Positions 22,049-22,499 of a stretch of 22,499 nucleotides of DNA are shown in pieces (position 1 is the first letter of the stretch; each line of letters opens with the position of its first letter). The stretch is from Flemingiibacterium sp045634005 (GTDB taxonomy: Bacteria; Bacillota; Clostridia; Oscillospirales; CAG-272), in NCBI GenBank assembly GCA_045634005.1, contig JAZQZL010000004.1:1-22499 (forward strand), in the 5' to 3' direction. The position numbers and the translations under genes were made by a program. The notes below the pieces were generated by a model that was not told the origin of the DNA, did not search any database, and worked only from the letters and a program-made list of their open reading frames with translations.

Positions 22049-22189
22049 TATAAAGTGCGCGTACTGCCATAGTTGTCTCTGCTTGGAGAGGAATGGCTCC
22101 TGCAGGTCGCTCTGGTTTGCGCTCCCTTTGTTACCTCGGTCGTGGGTGCGACCAAACAATTGTATTATTTAATGAAAGGATACAAAACC
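22049..22189 (+). promoter_or_regulatory. Structured 5' leader of unknown class
   Basis: The leader contains a stem CTGC-tt-GGAG / CTCC-t-GCAG between about 22080 and 22105. GGTCGC (22105-22110) can pair with GCGACC (22148-22153), enclosing a GC-richer segment. The segment from 22153 to the ribosome binding site AAAGGAT is unstructured and AT-rich. No T-run terminator is present, so any control would be on translation or stability. I do not recognise a known riboswitch class. Confidence 0.45.
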
Positions 22190-22499
22190 ATGAAAAGAAA
22201 CATTTTGTCCATTATGCTTGCTTGCTTGATGATCGTTTCTCTTCTCGTTCTCACCGGTTGTAAGGTTGATGACCTCGCAGTTAAGGTTGACGAGAATGCT
22301 GCTAACGCAGAGAACGCTGTAAACAACGCTGCAAGCAAGGCAGATGCTGACGTTAAGGCTGCCGCTAAGAAGGCTGCTGACGATCTCGCTGCTGCACAGG
22401 CTAAGCTTGAAAAGCTTATCAAGGACGGAGATGCAGCTGATACTGCTTCTCTCGCCGCTGCTGTTAAGGACTTCAACGCAGCTATCGCTGCTATCGATG
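22190..22499 (+). CDS. Alanine-rich lipoprotein, 3' end outside the window
   Basis: The frame runs from ATG 22190 through the window end, with at least 103 residues. The N-terminus is a lipoprotein signal (MKRNILSIMLACLMIV) with lipobox L-T-G-C24. After it come long alanine/lysine/aspartate-rich helices with coiled-coil character (ANAENAVNNAASKADADVKA, then KKADDDLAAAQAKLEKLI). This resembles surface-exposed helical lipoproteins, or an anchor for a larger extracytosolic domain further on. Codon use is strongly biased towards GCT, AAG and CTT, like the repeat lipoprotein at 19128, and the promoter is consensus, so high expression is likely. No family is assigned. Confidence 0.85.
   Translation, partial: MKRNILSIMLACLMIVSLLVLTGCKVDDLAVKVDENAANAENAVNNAASKADADVKAAAKKAADDLAAAQAKLEKLIKDGDAADTASLAAAVKDFNAAIAAID

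Overview
The window looks like chromosome of an anaerobic Gram-positive bacterium of the class Clostridia, probably a gut-type Eubacteriales/Oscillospirales member. This rests on the rnfCDGEAB gene order typical of clostridia, strong AGGAGG-type ribosome binding sites, consensus TTGACA-17-TATAAT promoters, Gram-positive style lipoproteins and rho-independent terminators. The species cannot be named from the sequence alone.

Layout. (1) 1-4745 is an accessory region. It holds the 3' part of a tyrosine recombinase, a HTH-Fic protein, a small AT-rich hypothetical gene, and a very AT-rich three-gene cluster: a DUF1863-like TIR protein, a second canonical TIR protein and a small three-helix membrane protein. 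The region ends at a leftward tRNA-Pro(GGG) gene, whose 3' end faces the island, as expected for an integrated element. Three RTGGTCA heptamers lie just outside the tRNA terminator. (2) 4836-8173 carries two divergent genes for glycosidase-like cytoplasmic proteins. (3) 8177-13242 holds housekeeping and accessory metabolism: a leftward operon (5'-nucleotidase, SDR, ICMT-like membrane methyltransferase), DNA-3-methyladenine glycosylase I, a MATE transporter and a DUF1622 membrane protein. (4) 13325-19005 is a complete rnfCDGEAB operon for the ion-pumping ferredoxin:NAD+ oxidoreductase. RnfG here has two FMN-binding domains and RnfE has a cysteine-rich tail. (5) 19003-21351 encodes a tandem-repeat lipoprotein behind a consensus promoter and an ApbE-type FMN transferase lipoprotein. 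(6) 21358-22013 is mobile-element debris: a frameshifted C-terminal remnant of a large serine recombinase and a short ORF. (7) 22014-22499 has a third strong promoter, a structured untranslated leader and the start of an alanine-rich lipoprotein cut by the window edge.

How the parts fit. The Rnf complex, the RnfG-like double flavin subunit, the repeat lipoprotein and ApbE form a plausible extracytosolic flavin/electron-transfer locus. ApbE attaches FMN to Thr in D-x-x-[ST]-G-A-T motifs of RnfD and RnfG. It may also act on related AGCT motifs in the lipoprotein; that last step is inference. The best candidate for an undescribed system is the TIR + TIR + small membrane protein cluster next to the Fic gene and the integrase. 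It resembles Thoeris-type NAD-based defence in logic but lacks a recognisable ThsA.
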